From Streptomyces silvae (lineage in GTDB: Bacteria; Actinomycetota; Actinomycetes; Streptomycetales; Streptomycetaceae), in NCBI RefSeq assembly GCF_016745505.1, contig NZ_JAERUC010000102.1, positions 1 to 59,674 on the forward strand: a stretch of 59,674 nucleotides of DNA, written 5' to 3'. Positions 10,467 to 19,771 of the stretch are shown here, in pieces (position 1 is the first letter of the stretch; each line of letters starts with the position of its first letter). The notes below the pieces were generated by a model. It was not told where the DNA came from and did no database searches. It saw only the letters and a list, made by a program, of their open reading frames with translations. The position numbers and the translations under genes were made by a program.

Positions 10467-10964
10467 GTGGACAGTGCAGACGACCCTCGCGACGGACCGA
10501 ACGCGGATGCGGCGGCCGGGGTGTCGGAGCTCCAGGCCGTCGCCGTGGAGCTGCGCCGGATGAACAGTGAGGTCAACCGGCTGATCCACGCCTTCGCGCA
10601 CGCACAGGGACTGCACGCGACGGATGTGCACGCGCTCGGCGCGATCCTCGACGCCGAGACACCTCTGACGCCGGGCCGGCTGCGGGAACACCTCGGGCTG
10701 ACGTCCGGCGCGGTCACCGCGTGCCTCGACCGGCTGGAGCGTTCGGGGCACATCAGGCGCGCGCGGGAGAGCGCGGACCGCCGTGTCGTCCATCTGTACT
10801 ACGAGCCGGCGGCCAAGGCGGTCGCGCGTTCGTTCTTCATGCCCCTCGCGCAGGCCGCGGCCGGTGCCTGTTCCGCCTCCGAGCCCCAGGAGCTGGAGGC
10901 CGCGCTCCGCTTCCTCGGCCGGATGAACGGCGAACTCGTCCGCATGCAGGTCCCTCGCCGCTGA
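10467..10964 (+). CDS. MarR family transcriptional regulator
   Basis: A 165-aa MarR-type protein starting with GTG. The winged helix is clear: LHATDVHALGAIL, LTPGRLREHLGLTSGAVTACLDRLERSGHIRRARESADRRVVHLYY, which contains the recognition helix and the DxR wing. It is followed 96 bp later by an MMPL transporter gene with a MarR-like palindrome between them, so it likely represses that exporter in response to an unknown ligand. Confidence 0.9.
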   Translation: MDSADDPRDGPNADAAAGVSELQAVAVELRRMNSEVNRLIHAFAHAQGLHATDVHALGAILDAETPLTPGRLREHLGLTSGAVTACLDRLERSGHIRRARESADRRVVHLYYEPAAKAVARSFFMPLAQAAAGACSASEPQELEAALRFLGRMNGELVRMQVPRR

Positions 10965-11004
10965 ACCGCCCCGCCGGTGGGAGGGTGGATCGTGCCCCCA
11001 TGTA

Positions 11005-11021
11005 ATCTCAATCGTTGAGAT
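11005..11021. promoter_or_regulatory. MarR-type palindrome upstream of mmpL
   Basis: ATCTCAA-TCG-TTGAGAT has perfect 7-bp arms with a 3-bp spacer, typical in size and AT content of MarR operators. A further TTGAGAG half-site lies at 11031-11037. The site is 40 bp upstream of the mmpL ATG and 41 bp downstream of marR, which supports local control of the exporter. Confidence 0.65.
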
Positions 11022-11060
11022 ACATCATGATTGAGAGATCGCGGCCGACCCAGGAGTGCC

Positions 11061-13190
11061 ATGTCCACCGCATCGAGGCCGGTCCGCCGGCTGGTCCTAG
11101 TCCCTGTGTTCCTCGTCCTCGCCTGGCTCGTCGTCGGGGGCGCGTTCGGCCCGTACGCCGGGAAGCTCGGGGAGGTGGCCACCAACGACCAGGCCGCGTT
11201 CCTGCCGCAGAGCGCCGAGTCCACGCGGGTCATCGACGCCCAGAAGGCCTTCAGCAAGCAGGAGACGGTGCCCGCCATCGTCGTCTGGTCGTCGGACGGC
11301 GGTGAGAAGCTCGGCCCCGAACAGCAGAAGGCGGCGACGGCCGCCCTCGCCTCGGCCGAGGACGGGCCCGGAGTGGCCGGCGGGGTGAGCCCCGCGCTGC
11401 TGTCCGAGGACCGCAAGGCACTGGAAGGCGTCGTCCAGCTCAGGCCGGACCTGGGTGACGAACTCCCCGACGCCCTCGCGCACATCCGGAGCGCCGCGGA
11501 AGGCGTCCCGGGGACGGTGGTCGGGATCGCGGGCCCCGCGGCCTCCCAGGCGGACCTCTCCGACGCCTTCGCCGGGATCGACGGACTCCTGCTGGGCGTC
11601 GCCCTGGTGACCGTGCTCGTCATCCTGCTCCTGGTCTACCGCAGCGTCCTGCTCCCGCTGATCATCATCATCGGCGCGGTCTTCGCGCTCGCCGTGGCCT
11701 GCGCGATCGTCTACGTCCTGGCCGACCACGACATGGTCCGGGTCGACGGACAGGTCCAGGGCATCCTGTCGATCCTGGTCATCGGAGCCGCCACCGACTA
11801 CGCGCTGCTGCTCACCGCGCGGTTCCGCGAGGAACTCGGCCGCCGGCCCGACCGGTGGACCGCGATGCGTGCGGCACTCCGTGAGTCCGCCGGGCCGATC
11901 ACGGCCAGCGCCGCGACCGTGGCCCTGGGGCTGCTCGCCCTCCTGCTCAGCGACCTCACCAACAACCGCGCGCTCGGACCCGTGGGTGCCATCGGCATCG
12001 TCTGCTCCGTGCTGAGCGCCCTCACCTTCCTGCCCGCCGTCCTGGTGCTGCTCGGCAGGGCCGCGTACTGGCCGTCGGGCCCCAAGAAGGGGCAGGCGGA
12101 GCCCGATTCGGGCTCGAAGGGGATCTGGTCGAGGATCGCGGGGCTGGTCGACCGCTCCCCGCGCAAGGTGTGGGCCGTCACGCTGATCGGTCTCCTGGCC
12201 TGCGCCGCCTTCATGCCCACGCTGAACTCCAAGGGCGTACCCCTGAAGGAGATCTTCGTCAACGACGCGCCGTCCGTCTCCGCGCAGGAGACCCTGGGCC
12301 GTCACTTCCCCGGCGGATCCGGGAACCCCGCCGTCGTGATCGCGGACGCGGACCGCTCGCGGCAGGTGGTCGCCGCCGCCGAGAAGGTGCCCGGGGTCGC
12401 GAACGTCTCGCTCATGACGGCCTCCGGGCGCCCGGGCGGCGGGGAGCCGCTCGTGGTCGACGGCCGGGTCCGGGTCGACGCCACCCTGACCGACGCCGCG
12501 GACAGCGACGCGGCCAAGAGGACGGTGACCCGGCTGCGCGAGGCGGTCCACGCCGTTCCCGGCGCACAGGCGCTCGTCGGCGGCTACACCGCCCAGCAGT
12601 ACGACACCCAGCGGACCGCCGAACACGACCGCAACATCATCGTGCCGGTGGTGCTGGTCATCATCCTCGTCATCCTGATCGGCCTGCTCCGCTCCCTGCT
12701 GATGCCGCTGATCCTGGTGGCCACGGTCGCGCTCAACTTCCTGGCCACGCTCGGCGTCGCGTCGCTGGTCTTCGAGCACGTCTTCGGCTTCAGCGGGACC
12801 GACTCCTCCGTACCGCTGTACGGATTCGTCTTCCTGGTCGCCCTCGGTGTGGACTACAACATCTTCCTGATGTCCCGGGTCCGCGAGGAGTCCCTGATCC
12901 ACGGCACCCGGCAGGGCGTGCTGCGCGGACTGACCACCACGGGCGGGGTCATCACCTCGGCGGGCGTCGTCCTGGCGGCCACCTTCGCCGCCCTGGGCGT
13001 GATCCCCCTGGCCTTCCTGGTCCAGGTCGCCTTCATCGTCGCGTTCGGCGTCCTGCTGGACACCCTCGTCGTGCGCTCGCTCCTGGTGCCCGCCCTGGTC
13101 ATGGACATCGGGCGTACCGCCTGGTGGCCGGGGGTGCTGAGCCGGGCACCGCAGGAGGAGCCGGCGGGCCGCCGGGAGTCCCAGCCGTAG
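11061..13190 (+). CDS. MMPL/RND family transporter
   Basis: A 709-aa membrane protein of the MMPL (RND-superfamily) type. It has helix 1 at residues 8-28, a large extracytoplasmic loop to about residue 175, five helices up to about residue 335, a second helix at about 370-390, a second large loop, and a final five-helix bundle ending near residue 690. Conserved transport segments ILVIGAATDYALLLTARFREE and FVFLVALGVDYNIFLMSRVRE carry the Asp-Tyr pairs of the proton relay. It probably exports a lipid, drug or hydrophobic metabolite. ATG 11061 is chosen for its upstream GGAG and the short basic N-terminus. Confidence 0.92.
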   Translation: MSTASRPVRRLVLVPVFLVLAWLVVGGAFGPYAGKLGEVATNDQAAFLPQSAESTRVIDAQKAFSKQETVPAIVVWSSDGGEKLGPEQQKAATAALASAEDGPGVAGGVSPALLSEDRKALEGVVQLRPDLGDELPDALAHIRSAAEGVPGTVVGIAGPAASQADLSDAFAGIDGLLLGVALVTVLVILLLVYRSVLLPLIIIIGAVFALAVACAIVYVLADHDMVRVDGQVQGILSILVIGAATDYALLLTARFREELGRRPDRWTAMRAALRESAGPITASAATVALGLLALLLSDLTNNRALGPVGAIGIVCSVLSALTFLPAVLVLLGRAAYWPSGPKKGQAEPDSGSKGIWSRIAGLVDRSPRKVWAVTLIGLLACAAFMPTLNSKGVPLKEIFVNDAPSVSAQETLGRHFPGGSGNPAVVIADADRSRQVVAAAEKVPGVANVSLMTASGRPGGGEPLVVDGRVRVDATLTDAADSDAAKRTVTRLREAVHAVPGAQALVGGYTAQQYDTQRTAEHDRNIIVPVVLVIILVILIGLLRSLLMPLILVATVALNFLATLGVASLVFEHVFGFSGTDSSVPLYGFVFLVALGVDYNIFLMSRVREESLIHGTRQGVLRGLTTTGGVITSAGVVLAATFAALGVIPLAFLVQVAFIVAFGVLLDTLVVRSLLVPALVMDIGRTAWWPGVLSRAPQEEPAGRRESQP

Positions 13191-13201
13191 GGCGGCGGGT
13201 G

Positions 13202-13233
13202 TGTCCCGGTGGGACAGTTGTCCCGCCGGGACA
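13202..13233. promoter_or_regulatory. Two tandem TetR operators upstream of the tetR-SDR-ADH operon
   Basis: Two copies of TGTCCC-N3-GGGACA (13202-13216 and 13219-13233) lie side by side with centres 17 bp apart. They sit just upstream of TACGCT (13244-13249), which ends six bases before the ATG at 13256 and looks like the -10 of a leaderless promoter. A dimer at each site would block this promoter, consistent with autorepression by the TetR protein it drives. Confidence 0.75.
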
Positions 13234-13255
13234 TTTAAAGGTGTACGCTGCATCT

Positions 13256-13924
13256 ATGAACGGGACAGGAAGTGAACCGGACCGGCGCGGCCGCAAGGCG
13301 CGCAGGACCCGGGACACGCTGGCGCAGTGCGCGTTCGACCTCGTGCTCGAACGCGGCCTGCGGAATGTGACCGTCGAGGAGATCGCGCAGGCGGCCGACG
13401 TCGACCGGCGCACCTTCAGCCGGTACTTCCCGAACAAGGAGGCCGCCGTCCTCGACGCAATGCGGGGCGACGGTGACAGGATCAACCGAGCGCTCCGCGA
13501 GCGCCCTCCGGCCGAGCCGCCGCTCACCGCCTACCGCCGTGCCGTCCTCGACTGGCTCGACGACACGGAGGCGCGGCCCTGGCACCTGCGGCCACGCATC
13601 TTCGACCTGCTGGTCATGGCCGAGGAGGAACCCACTCTGTACGCGGCGTTCCACCACATCCGGGTGGACGCCCAGGAGGAGTCGGTGGCGATTCTCGCGG
13701 AACGGCTCGGTGTCGACCCACGACGGGACCTCCGGCCCGCCGTGGCCGTCGCCGCGGGAGCCGGAGCGCTCCTCGCGGCCCAGGCGGCATGGGTGAGGGG
13801 CGGCCGGCCGGCCGCCCTGCCCGAGTTCGTCGTACACGCATTCGACGCCCTCTCCGCGGACCTGCTGGAATCCCGGCAGGACGGGCCGGCGCCCCACAGC
13901 ACCACCCAAGGAAGTACCTCATGA
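13256..13924 (+). CDS. TetR family regulator, first gene of an SDR/ADH operon
   Basis: A 222-aa TetR-type protein. The helix-turn-helix at about residues 18-65 (AFDLVLERGLRNVTVEEIAQ, then VDRRTFSRYFPNKEAAVLDA) is typical. The C-terminal domain is of the type found in many actinobacterial MftR-like TetR proteins. Probable leaderless ATG at 13256. Its stop overlaps the following SDR gene (ATGA), so the regulator and two oxidoreductases form one operon controlled by the two operators upstream. An alcohol or aldehyde inducer is plausible but not shown. Confidence 0.9.
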   Translation: MNGTGSEPDRRGRKARRTRDTLAQCAFDLVLERGLRNVTVEEIAQAADVDRRTFSRYFPNKEAAVLDAMRGDGDRINRALRERPPAEPPLTAYRRAVLDWLDDTEARPWHLRPRIFDLLVMAEEEPTLYAAFHHIRVDAQEESVAILAERLGVDPRRDLRPAVAVAAGAGALLAAQAAWVRGGRPAALPEFVVHAFDALSADLLESRQDGPAPHSTTQGSTS

Positions 13925-14697
13925 GCACCACCCTCCCCACCGCCCCCGAGGCGGAGTTCGCCGGCAAGGTCGCCCTCGTCACCGGAGGCGCGTCCGGCAT
14001 CGGCCTCGCCCTCTCCCGGCGGCTCGCCGCGAGCGGCGCGACCGTCGTCGTCGCCGACCACGACGAGGAGAACGCCCGCAAGGCCGCCGCAGAGCTGGAG
14101 GCCACCGGCGCCCGCGCCGCCGCGGTCGCCCTCGACGTCACCGACCCCGCCTCCGTCGAGGCCGGCGTACGGTTCGCCGTCGACACCTTCGGCGCCCTGC
14201 ACCTCGCCGTGAACAACGCCGGCATCGGCGGCCCCGCGCTGCCGACCGGCGCCTACGGGATCGACGACTGGAACCGGGTCGTCGCCACCAACCTCAGCGG
14301 CGTCTTCTACTCGATGCGCTACGAACTCCCGGCCCTCCTGGCGGCGGGCGGCGGCGCCGTCGTCAACGTCTCGTCGATCCTCGGCACCAACGGCTTCGCG
14401 AACTCCCCGGCCTACGTCGCCGCCAAGCACGGAGTCGTCGGCCTCACCAAGACCGCCGCCCTGGAGTACGCGGCACAGAACATCCGTATCAACGCGGTCG
14501 GCCCGGGCTTCATCGACACCCCGCTGCTCCGCGACACCGACGGGCCCGCCCGCGACCACCTCATCTCCCTGCACCCGGCGGGCCGCCTCGGCACGTCCGA
14601 GGAGGTCGCCGAACTGGTCGCCTTCCTGCTCTCCGACCGTGCCTCCTTCATCCACGGCAGCTACCACCTGGTGGACGGCGGCTACTCCGCCTCCTGA
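13921..14697 (+). CDS. SDR family NAD(P)-dependent oxidoreductase
   Basis: A 258-aa classical short-chain dehydrogenase. It has the cofactor motif TGGASGIG, the structural NNAG motif (VNNAGIGG), the catalytic Ser in NVSSILG and the YxxxK motif (YVAAK), followed by the usual VGPGFIDTPL segment. It interconverts an alcohol and ketone with NAD(P); substrate unknown. Translationally coupled to tetR upstream and followed 64 bp later by a zinc alcohol dehydrogenase, which suggests a short catabolic or detoxification route. Confidence 0.9.
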   Translation: MSTTLPTAPEAEFAGKVALVTGGASGIGLALSRRLAASGATVVVADHDEENARKAAAELEATGARAAAVALDVTDPASVEAGVRFAVDTFGALHLAVNNAGIGGPALPTGAYGIDDWNRVVATNLSGVFYSMRYELPALLAAGGGAVVNVSSILGTNGFANSPAYVAAKHGVVGLTKTAALEYAAQNIRINAVGPGFIDTPLLRDTDGPARDHLISLHPAGRLGTSEEVAELVAFLLSDRASFIHGSYHLVDGGYSAS

Positions 14698-14761
14698 TCC
14701 CCCCGGTGGCGGACCGCCACCCGGAGCGTCACAAAGGAAGTACGGAGAACGAAGGAGAGCC

Positions 14762-15802
14762 ATGAAAGCCGTCCAGTACCGCACCGTCGGCGCCGCCCCC
14801 GAGGTCGTCGAGATACCCGAGCCCGTCGCGGGGCCCGGCCAGATCCTGCTGAAGGTCAGTGCCGCGGGTGTCTGCCACTCGGACATCGCCGTGATGAGCT
14901 GGCCCGCCGAGGGCTTCCCCTACGAGCTGCCGCTCACGCTCGGTCACGAGGGCGTCGGCACGGTCGCCGCCCTCGGCGAGGGCGCCGAGGGCGTCTCGGT
15001 GGGGGACGCGGTCGCCGTCTACGGCCCATGGGGCTGCGGCACCTGCGTGAACTGCGCGGAAGGCCGGGAGAACTACTGCCTCCGCGCGGCGGACCTCGGC
15101 ATCCACCCGCCCGGGCTCGGCAACCCGGGCGCCATGGCCGAGTACATGATCGTCGACGACGCCCGTCATCTGACGCCCATCGGCGACCTGGACCCGGTCA
15201 AGACCGTCTCGCTCACCGACGCTGGCCTCACGCCGTACCACGCGATCAAGCGCTCGCTGCCGAAGCTCACCCCCGGAGCCACCGCCGTGGTCATCGGCAC
15301 CGGCGGACTCGGCCACGTCGCCATCCAGCTCCTGCGCGCCATGACCGCCGTACGGGTCATCGCGCTGGACGTCACCGAGGAGAAGCTGGCACTCGCCCGG
15401 ACCGTGGGCGCGCACGAGGCGGTGCTGTCCGACGAGAACGCCGCCGCGAAGGTCCGCGAACTCACCGGCGGCATCGGGGCCGAGGTCGTCCTCGACTTCG
15501 TCGGCGCCGAGCCGACCGTGAAGACGGGCGGAGCGGTCGCCTCCGTCGACAGCGACGTCACCATCGTCGGGATCGGCGGCGGCCTGCTGCCCGTCGGATT
15601 CGGCGTCCTGCCCTTCGCCACGTCGGTCTCCGCGCCGTACTGGGGTTCGCGCAGGGAGCTTGCCGAGGTCATCGAGCTCGCCCACGCCGGAGCCGTGGAC
15701 GTCCACGTCGAGACGTACTCCATCGACGAGGCACCGCTCGCCTACGAGCGGCTGCACGCGGGCAAGATCAACGGCCGCGCGGTCATCCTGCCGAACGGCT
15801 GA
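14762..15802 (+). CDS. Zinc-dependent alcohol dehydrogenase (MDR family)
   Basis: A 346-aa medium-chain dehydrogenase. The catalytic zinc ligands are in GVCHSD (C38) and GHEGVG (H62), and the structural zinc site CxxCxxCx7C is present as GCGTCVNCAEGRENYC. The nucleotide fold has GTGGLGHVAIQLL. It oxidises an alcohol with NAD(P), or runs the reverse reaction. ATG 14762 is preceded by AAGGAGAGCC. It is the last gene of the tetR-SDR-ADH operon and is followed by a strong hairpin at 15812-15858. Confidence 0.92.
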   Translation: MKAVQYRTVGAAPEVVEIPEPVAGPGQILLKVSAAGVCHSDIAVMSWPAEGFPYELPLTLGHEGVGTVAALGEGAEGVSVGDAVAVYGPWGCGTCVNCAEGRENYCLRAADLGIHPPGLGNPGAMAEYMIVDDARHLTPIGDLDPVKTVSLTDAGLTPYHAIKRSLPKLTPGATAVVIGTGGLGHVAIQLLRAMTAVRVIALDVTEEKLALARTVGAHEAVLSDENAAAKVRELTGGIGAEVVLDFVGAEPTVKTGGAVASVDSDVTIVGIGGGLLPVGFGVLPFATSVSAPYWGSRRELAEVIELAHAGAVDVHVETYSIDEAPLAYERLHAGKINGRAVILPNG

Positions 15803-15811
15803 CACCGCGAG

Positions 15812-15858
15812 GAACGGCTCGCCGGGACGCCCTCGGAAGGGCACCCGGCGAGCCGTTC
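15812..15858. terminator. Strong hairpin between convergent ADH and SulP genes
   Basis: GAACGGCTCGCCGGG (15812-15826) pairs perfectly with CCCGGCGAGCCGTTC (15844-15858) over 15 bp with a 17-base loop. It begins 10 bp after the ADH stop and lies 56 bp beyond the stop of the convergent SulP gene, so it can terminate both transcripts. Confidence 0.75.
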
Positions 15859-15913
15859 GCGCGTCCGGACCGTGGCCGGTCCGCGTGATCGGCCCGCGTC
15901 CCGGCCCGTGCGC

Positions 15914-17407
15914 TCAGGAGCCGCTCGGAGCGGCCTCCACCACGTCCGACCGGGTCAGCCGCACAGGCTCGGTCCCCGACGCGCTGTGCCGCTCCGCCCA
16001 GTTCTCCAGAGCCGTACGGCAGGCGTGGTCCAGATGGTGCAGCCCGGACAGGTCCAGCGCGATGGGCCGGTCCGTGGGCAGGGACTCCAGGCTGTCGAGT
16101 ATCTTCGGCAGCCGCAGGAAGGTCGCGTTGCCCGACAGACGCGCCCGCACGAGGTCGTCACTGCTGTCGACGACCTCCAGCCGGATGTGCGAGGCATCCC
16201 ACGCCGCCTTGGCCACCGACAGGGCGAGACCGGTCAGCACACCCTCGAACATGTTCACCGTGACGATCGCCACCGCCGTGACCACCAGGATCAGCGCCTC
16301 GCCGCGGTGTTCGCGCCACAGCACCACCAGCGAGCGCAACGGGATCAGCTTCCATCCGGCGTGGATCAGGATGCCGGCCAGGGCGGGCAGCGGGATCAGC
16401 TCCAGTGCGGACGGCAGGAGCGCCGCGAACAGCAGCAGCCACAGGCCGTGCAGCACCCGGGAGGCCCGGGTCCGCGCACCCGCCTGCACATTGGCCGAAC
16501 TGCGCACGATGACCGCGGTCATCGGCAGCGCCCCGAGGATCCCGCACACGGTGTTCCCCGTGCCCTGGGCCATCAGCTCCTTGTCGTACTCGGTACGCGG
16601 ACCGTCGTGCAGCCGGTCCACCGCTGCCGCGCTGAACAGGCTCTCCGCGGAGGCGATCAGGGTGAAGGCGGCCACCGTGCCGAGCAGGCTCAGGCTCGCG
16701 AGCCCGCCGAACTCGGAGAGCGCGGGGGCCTGCACGGCGTCGAGCAGGCCCTGGACCTGAACCGTCCTGACCGGGAGGCCGAACGCCCACGTCACGAGGG
16801 TGGCCAGGACCACCGCGGCGAGTGCGCCGGGAACGGCCCTCACCCGCTTCGGCATCCTGGTCCATCCCACCATCAGGGCGATGGTCGCGGCGCCGAGCGC
16901 GAGCGAGGCCAGAGCCGTGGGGCTGGACACGGTGTCGGCCAGCAGCCCCGGAATGCCGGCCATCTTGCCCGTACCGGAGAGCGGCGCTTCGACGCCTGCG
17001 GCCGCGTAGAGCTGACCCGCGATCAGGACGAGCCCGATGCCCGCGAGCATCCCTTCGACGACCGAGACGGAGATGGCGCGGAACCAGCGGCCGAGCCGCA
17101 GGGCGCCCATGGCCAGTTGGAGGAGCCCCGCCGTCAGCACGATCACCCCGAGCGCCGGCAGCCCGAAGGACTGGACGGCCTCGAAGACGAGCACGGTGAG
17201 ACCGGCGGCGGGGCCCGACACCTGGAGACTGCTGCCGCGCATGACTCCGGTGACGAGACCGCCCACGATGCCGGTGATCAGCCCCAGTTCGGCCGGGACG
17301 CCCGAGGCGACGGCTACGCCCACGCACAGCGGAAGGGCGACGAGGAAGACGACGAGTGACGCGGCGAAATCCTGCCGCAGGTGGGGAAACGAGGTGACCC
17401 GGTCCAT
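15914..17407 (-). CDS. SulP family inorganic anion transporter with STAS domain
   Basis: A 497-aa SulP/SLC26-type transporter starting MDRVTSFPHLRQDFAASLVVF. About 12 transmembrane segments occupy residues 18-390, with the family signatures GLITGIVGGLVTG and GSSLQVSGPAAGL, and the sequence GALPMTAVIVRSSANVQAGA in the second repeat. A C-terminal STAS domain (IALDLSGLHHLDHACRTALENW) lies at about residues 400-480. It likely moves sulfate, bicarbonate or another anion. The ATG at 17407 is preferred to the one 12 bases upstream because GAGGG precedes it at good spacing. Confidence 0.9.
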   Translation of the reverse strand: MDRVTSFPHLRQDFAASLVVFLVALPLCVGVAVASGVPAELGLITGIVGGLVTGVMRGSSLQVSGPAAGLTVLVFEAVQSFGLPALGVIVLTAGLLQLAMGALRLGRWFRAISVSVVEGMLAGIGLVLIAGQLYAAAGVEAPLSGTGKMAGIPGLLADTVSSPTALASLALGAATIALMVGWTRMPKRVRAVPGALAAVVLATLVTWAFGLPVRTVQVQGLLDAVQAPALSEFGGLASLSLLGTVAAFTLIASAESLFSAAAVDRLHDGPRTEYDKELMAQGTGNTVCGILGALPMTAVIVRSSANVQAGARTRASRVLHGLWLLLFAALLPSALELIPLPALAGILIHAGWKLIPLRSLVVLWREHRGEALILVVTAVAIVTVNMFEGVLTGLALSVAKAAWDASHIRLEVVDSSDDLVRARLSGNATFLRLPKILDSLESLPTDRPIALDLSGLHHLDHACRTALENWAERHSASGTEPVRLTRSDVVEAAPSGS

Positions 17408-17694
17408 GGCGGCCCTCATCCCGTGCGGAAGGGGGCCGAGCGCACGTCGCCGGGCGGGGGTGCCCAGCCGCTGCTGTCGCTGCCGCCCGGGACTTCGGCC
17501 GGGGAGTGATCGACGAGAGAATGCATACCAGTGGTTCCTCCTGGCGCGCCGGGGGACGGCGCGTCGGCATACGTATGAGAACTGAGGGCCTGTGAGGGCA
17601 GCGCGACATGGCCCCGTGCCGGTGGGTCCGGTCCCTCAGGACGGAAGCCGGGACGGAGGCAGGGGGATCAGAAGGTCGAGCGCCGCAGGGCAGC

Positions 17695-18090
17695 TCAGCA
17701 GCGGAACACCTGGAGAGCGGGGGAGGAGTGCGCCGTGGTCGATCTGGAGGAGTGGTGGGCGTTGCCCATCGCGGCGACAGCGGCCGGTGCGAGCATTCCG
17801 TCGGCGTCCCCGGCGACCATGGAACGCGACGGTGCGTCAGGGCCGGGAACGGTCGCCGAGCGATGCCGGTCACGCTGGCGCAGAAGGCCGTTCGACTCGC
17901 CCCCGCGATCGGGTGTGCCGCACGTGCCGTACTCCCCGTGCGACTCTCCCGCGGTGGCATCCGGGAGCGCGCCCGCCGCCCGAATGCCCGGGGCGGAGGC
18001 GTGAGCGTCCGCCGAGTGGGTGCCGGGGGACGGAGCCAGGAGGAAGCCCATCAGGAACGCGAGTACGAACCGGACCGCCGTTACGCGCAC
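17695..18090 (-). CDS. Small secreted hypothetical protein
   Basis: A 131-aa protein with a clear N-terminal signal sequence (MRVTAVRFVLAFLMGFLLAP), then a low-complexity histidine-, serine- and glycine-rich region and a C-terminal ALQVFRC. The GTG start at 18090 has an excellent AGGAGGTGA ribosome binding site, which is the best evidence that it is real. Cysteines are few and no catalytic motif is seen. I do not recognise a defined family. It lies 288 bp upstream of the SulP gene start on the same strand; whether they are co-transcribed is unclear. Confidence 0.6.
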   Translation of the reverse strand: MRVTAVRFVLAFLMGFLLAPSPGTHSADAHASAPGIRAAGALPDATAGESHGEYGTCGTPDRGGESNGLLRQRDRHRSATVPGPDAPSRSMVAGDADGMLAPAAVAAMGNAHHSSRSTTAHSSPALQVFRC

Positions 18091-18563
18091 CCTTCACCTC
18101 CTCATGGCCTTCATCCTTCCTCGGGGACGCTAACAGTCCGGAGGGCTTATGAAGTTAACCCTTTGCGAAGAGTCCGAAAGTCGATGCCCATCGAGCCGAA
18201 TTGTCTGACGCGGCAGGGATGCTTCTCAGCATTCGAGACCATCGGTGCTGGTGGGGCGGTGCGCATGCCGGTGGAGTGTTACGTGGCATATTCGTACAGC
18301 GGTTCGGCTTGCGGGGTTCCGGGTGACCCTGCGGCGAATTCGCTCGCCCGGGCGCACCCTCCCCATTCCTGTGGCTCATTGCCATGTTTTCGCCAGGCTG
18401 ATTTCGGCGCTTGCGATCCCCTCGCGAATGCCGAGCTGAACCTGGCCCGGGCCTCCCGGCCCATTCGGAATCGGGCCCGCGCCGGGTCGGCATAATGAGG
18501 GCGGCGAGCCGGGCGGCCCGTAACCTTCGGCCCCGATCAGGTTGCACGAGCAGGGAGATGGCG
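18091..18563. other. Intergenic region between divergent genes
   Basis: This 473-bp gap separates the small secreted protein gene (leftward) from the MoxR-type gene (rightward). It is less GC-rich than its surroundings, for example around 18140-18180 and 18485-18500 (CATAAT at 18491-18496 could be a -10 for the rightward operon). I see no convincing coding frame, tRNA or strong palindrome in it. Confidence 0.4.
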
Positions 18564-19754
18564 ATGGGCGCACAGGACACGGCGGAGCGGCTGCGGGCGA
18601 TCAACGCCGAACTGTCCGGGCTGTTCTACGAGCGGGACGACGTCATACGGACGCTGACGGTGGCGATGCTGGCCGGTCAGCACGCGCTCCTGCTGGGGCC
18701 TCCCGGCACCGCCAAGTCGGAGCTGGCGCGCGAGCTGACGGGCCGGATCGAGAGCGCGAACTACTGGGAGATCCTGCTCAGCAAGTTCACCGCGCCCACC
18801 AGGATGTTCGGCCCCATCGACGTGGGGGCGCTGAGCCGCGGCGAGTACCGGCAGATATTCGACGGCCGGGCGACGACCGCGCACATCGCGTTCATCGACG
18901 AGATCTTCAAGTGCTCGACCGCGGCCCTGAACGAGACCCTCGGGCTGCTCAACGAGCGCATCTACCACCCGGAGAACGGCGGTGAGCCCATCCACTGCCC
19001 CCTGATCAGCGCGATCACCGCGTCCAACGAGCTGCCCACCGGCGACGACAGCGCCGCGATCTACGACCGGCTGCTGGTGCGGCTCGAGGTGGGATACCTC
19101 GCCGACCCCTCCCACTTCGCCGGCCTGGTGCGCTCCGCCGTCGCCGCCCCCGCCGTCACCGCCCGGACCACGGTGCAACTGTCCGAGCTCCAGCAGGCCG
19201 TGACCGACGCCGTGCCGGCCGTGGGGGTCCCGGACGCGATCGTCGACGCCGTCTGCACCCTGCGGGCCGCCCTGCGCCGCAAGGAACTGATCGCCTCCGA
19301 CCGGCGCTGGCGCCAGTCGGTCCGGCTGCTCCAGGCCAGCGCCTTCCTGGACGGCCGCGACGCTGTGGACCGGAACGACCTGTCGGTGCTCACCCATGTG
19401 CTGTGGGACTCGCCCGCCGAGCGTCCCACCGTGGAGCGCGAGGTCCTGCACCTGGTCAACCCCGATGCCAAGGAGGCCCTCGACCTCGCCGACGCCATCG
19501 AGGAGCTGGAGGCCGAACTCGACGCGAAGGCCGGCCAGTCCCGCGAGGCCCTGGCCGACTGGGCGATACGGGAAGCGATGACCAAGCTCAACATGGCCGG
19601 CAAGAAGCTGGAGCGACTCCGCGGGGAGGCCGAGACCGCCGACCGCTCCACCACCGCCGTCGAACGCGTGATCATCCTCCAGCGCGCCGTCCACGCCCGT
19701 GTCCTGACCGAGGCCCTCGGCGTGGACGCGAGCCTCGTGCAGGCCCAGCTCTGA
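18564..19754 (+). CDS. MoxR family AAA+ ATPase (RavA-like)
   Basis: A 396-aa AAA+ protein. Walker A is LLGPPGTAKSEL, Walker B is IAFIDEIFKC, sensor 1 region is AITASNELPTGDD and the arginine-finger/sensor region LLVRLEV follows. The segment YWEILLSKFTAPTRMFGPID is typical of the RavA subfamily. A helical C-terminal part (residues about 300-396) follows the AAA lid. RavA-type MoxR ATPases work as chaperones with a VWA partner, and such a gene follows directly. Of two in-frame ATGs, 18564 has GGGAG at better spacing than 18558. Confidence 0.9.
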   Translation: MGAQDTAERLRAINAELSGLFYERDDVIRTLTVAMLAGQHALLLGPPGTAKSELARELTGRIESANYWEILLSKFTAPTRMFGPIDVGALSRGEYRQIFDGRATTAHIAFIDEIFKCSTAALNETLGLLNERIYHPENGGEPIHCPLISAITASNELPTGDDSAAIYDRLLVRLEVGYLADPSHFAGLVRSAVAAPAVTARTTVQLSELQQAVTDAVPAVGVPDAIVDAVCTLRAALRRKELIASDRRWRQSVRLLQASAFLDGRDAVDRNDLSVLTHVLWDSPAERPTVEREVLHLVNPDAKEALDLADAIEELEAELDAKAGQSREALADWAIREAMTKLNMAGKKLERLRGEAETADRSTTAVERVIILQRAVHARVLTEALGVDASLVQAQL

Positions 19755-19771
19755 GCGGCGGGGACACGGCC

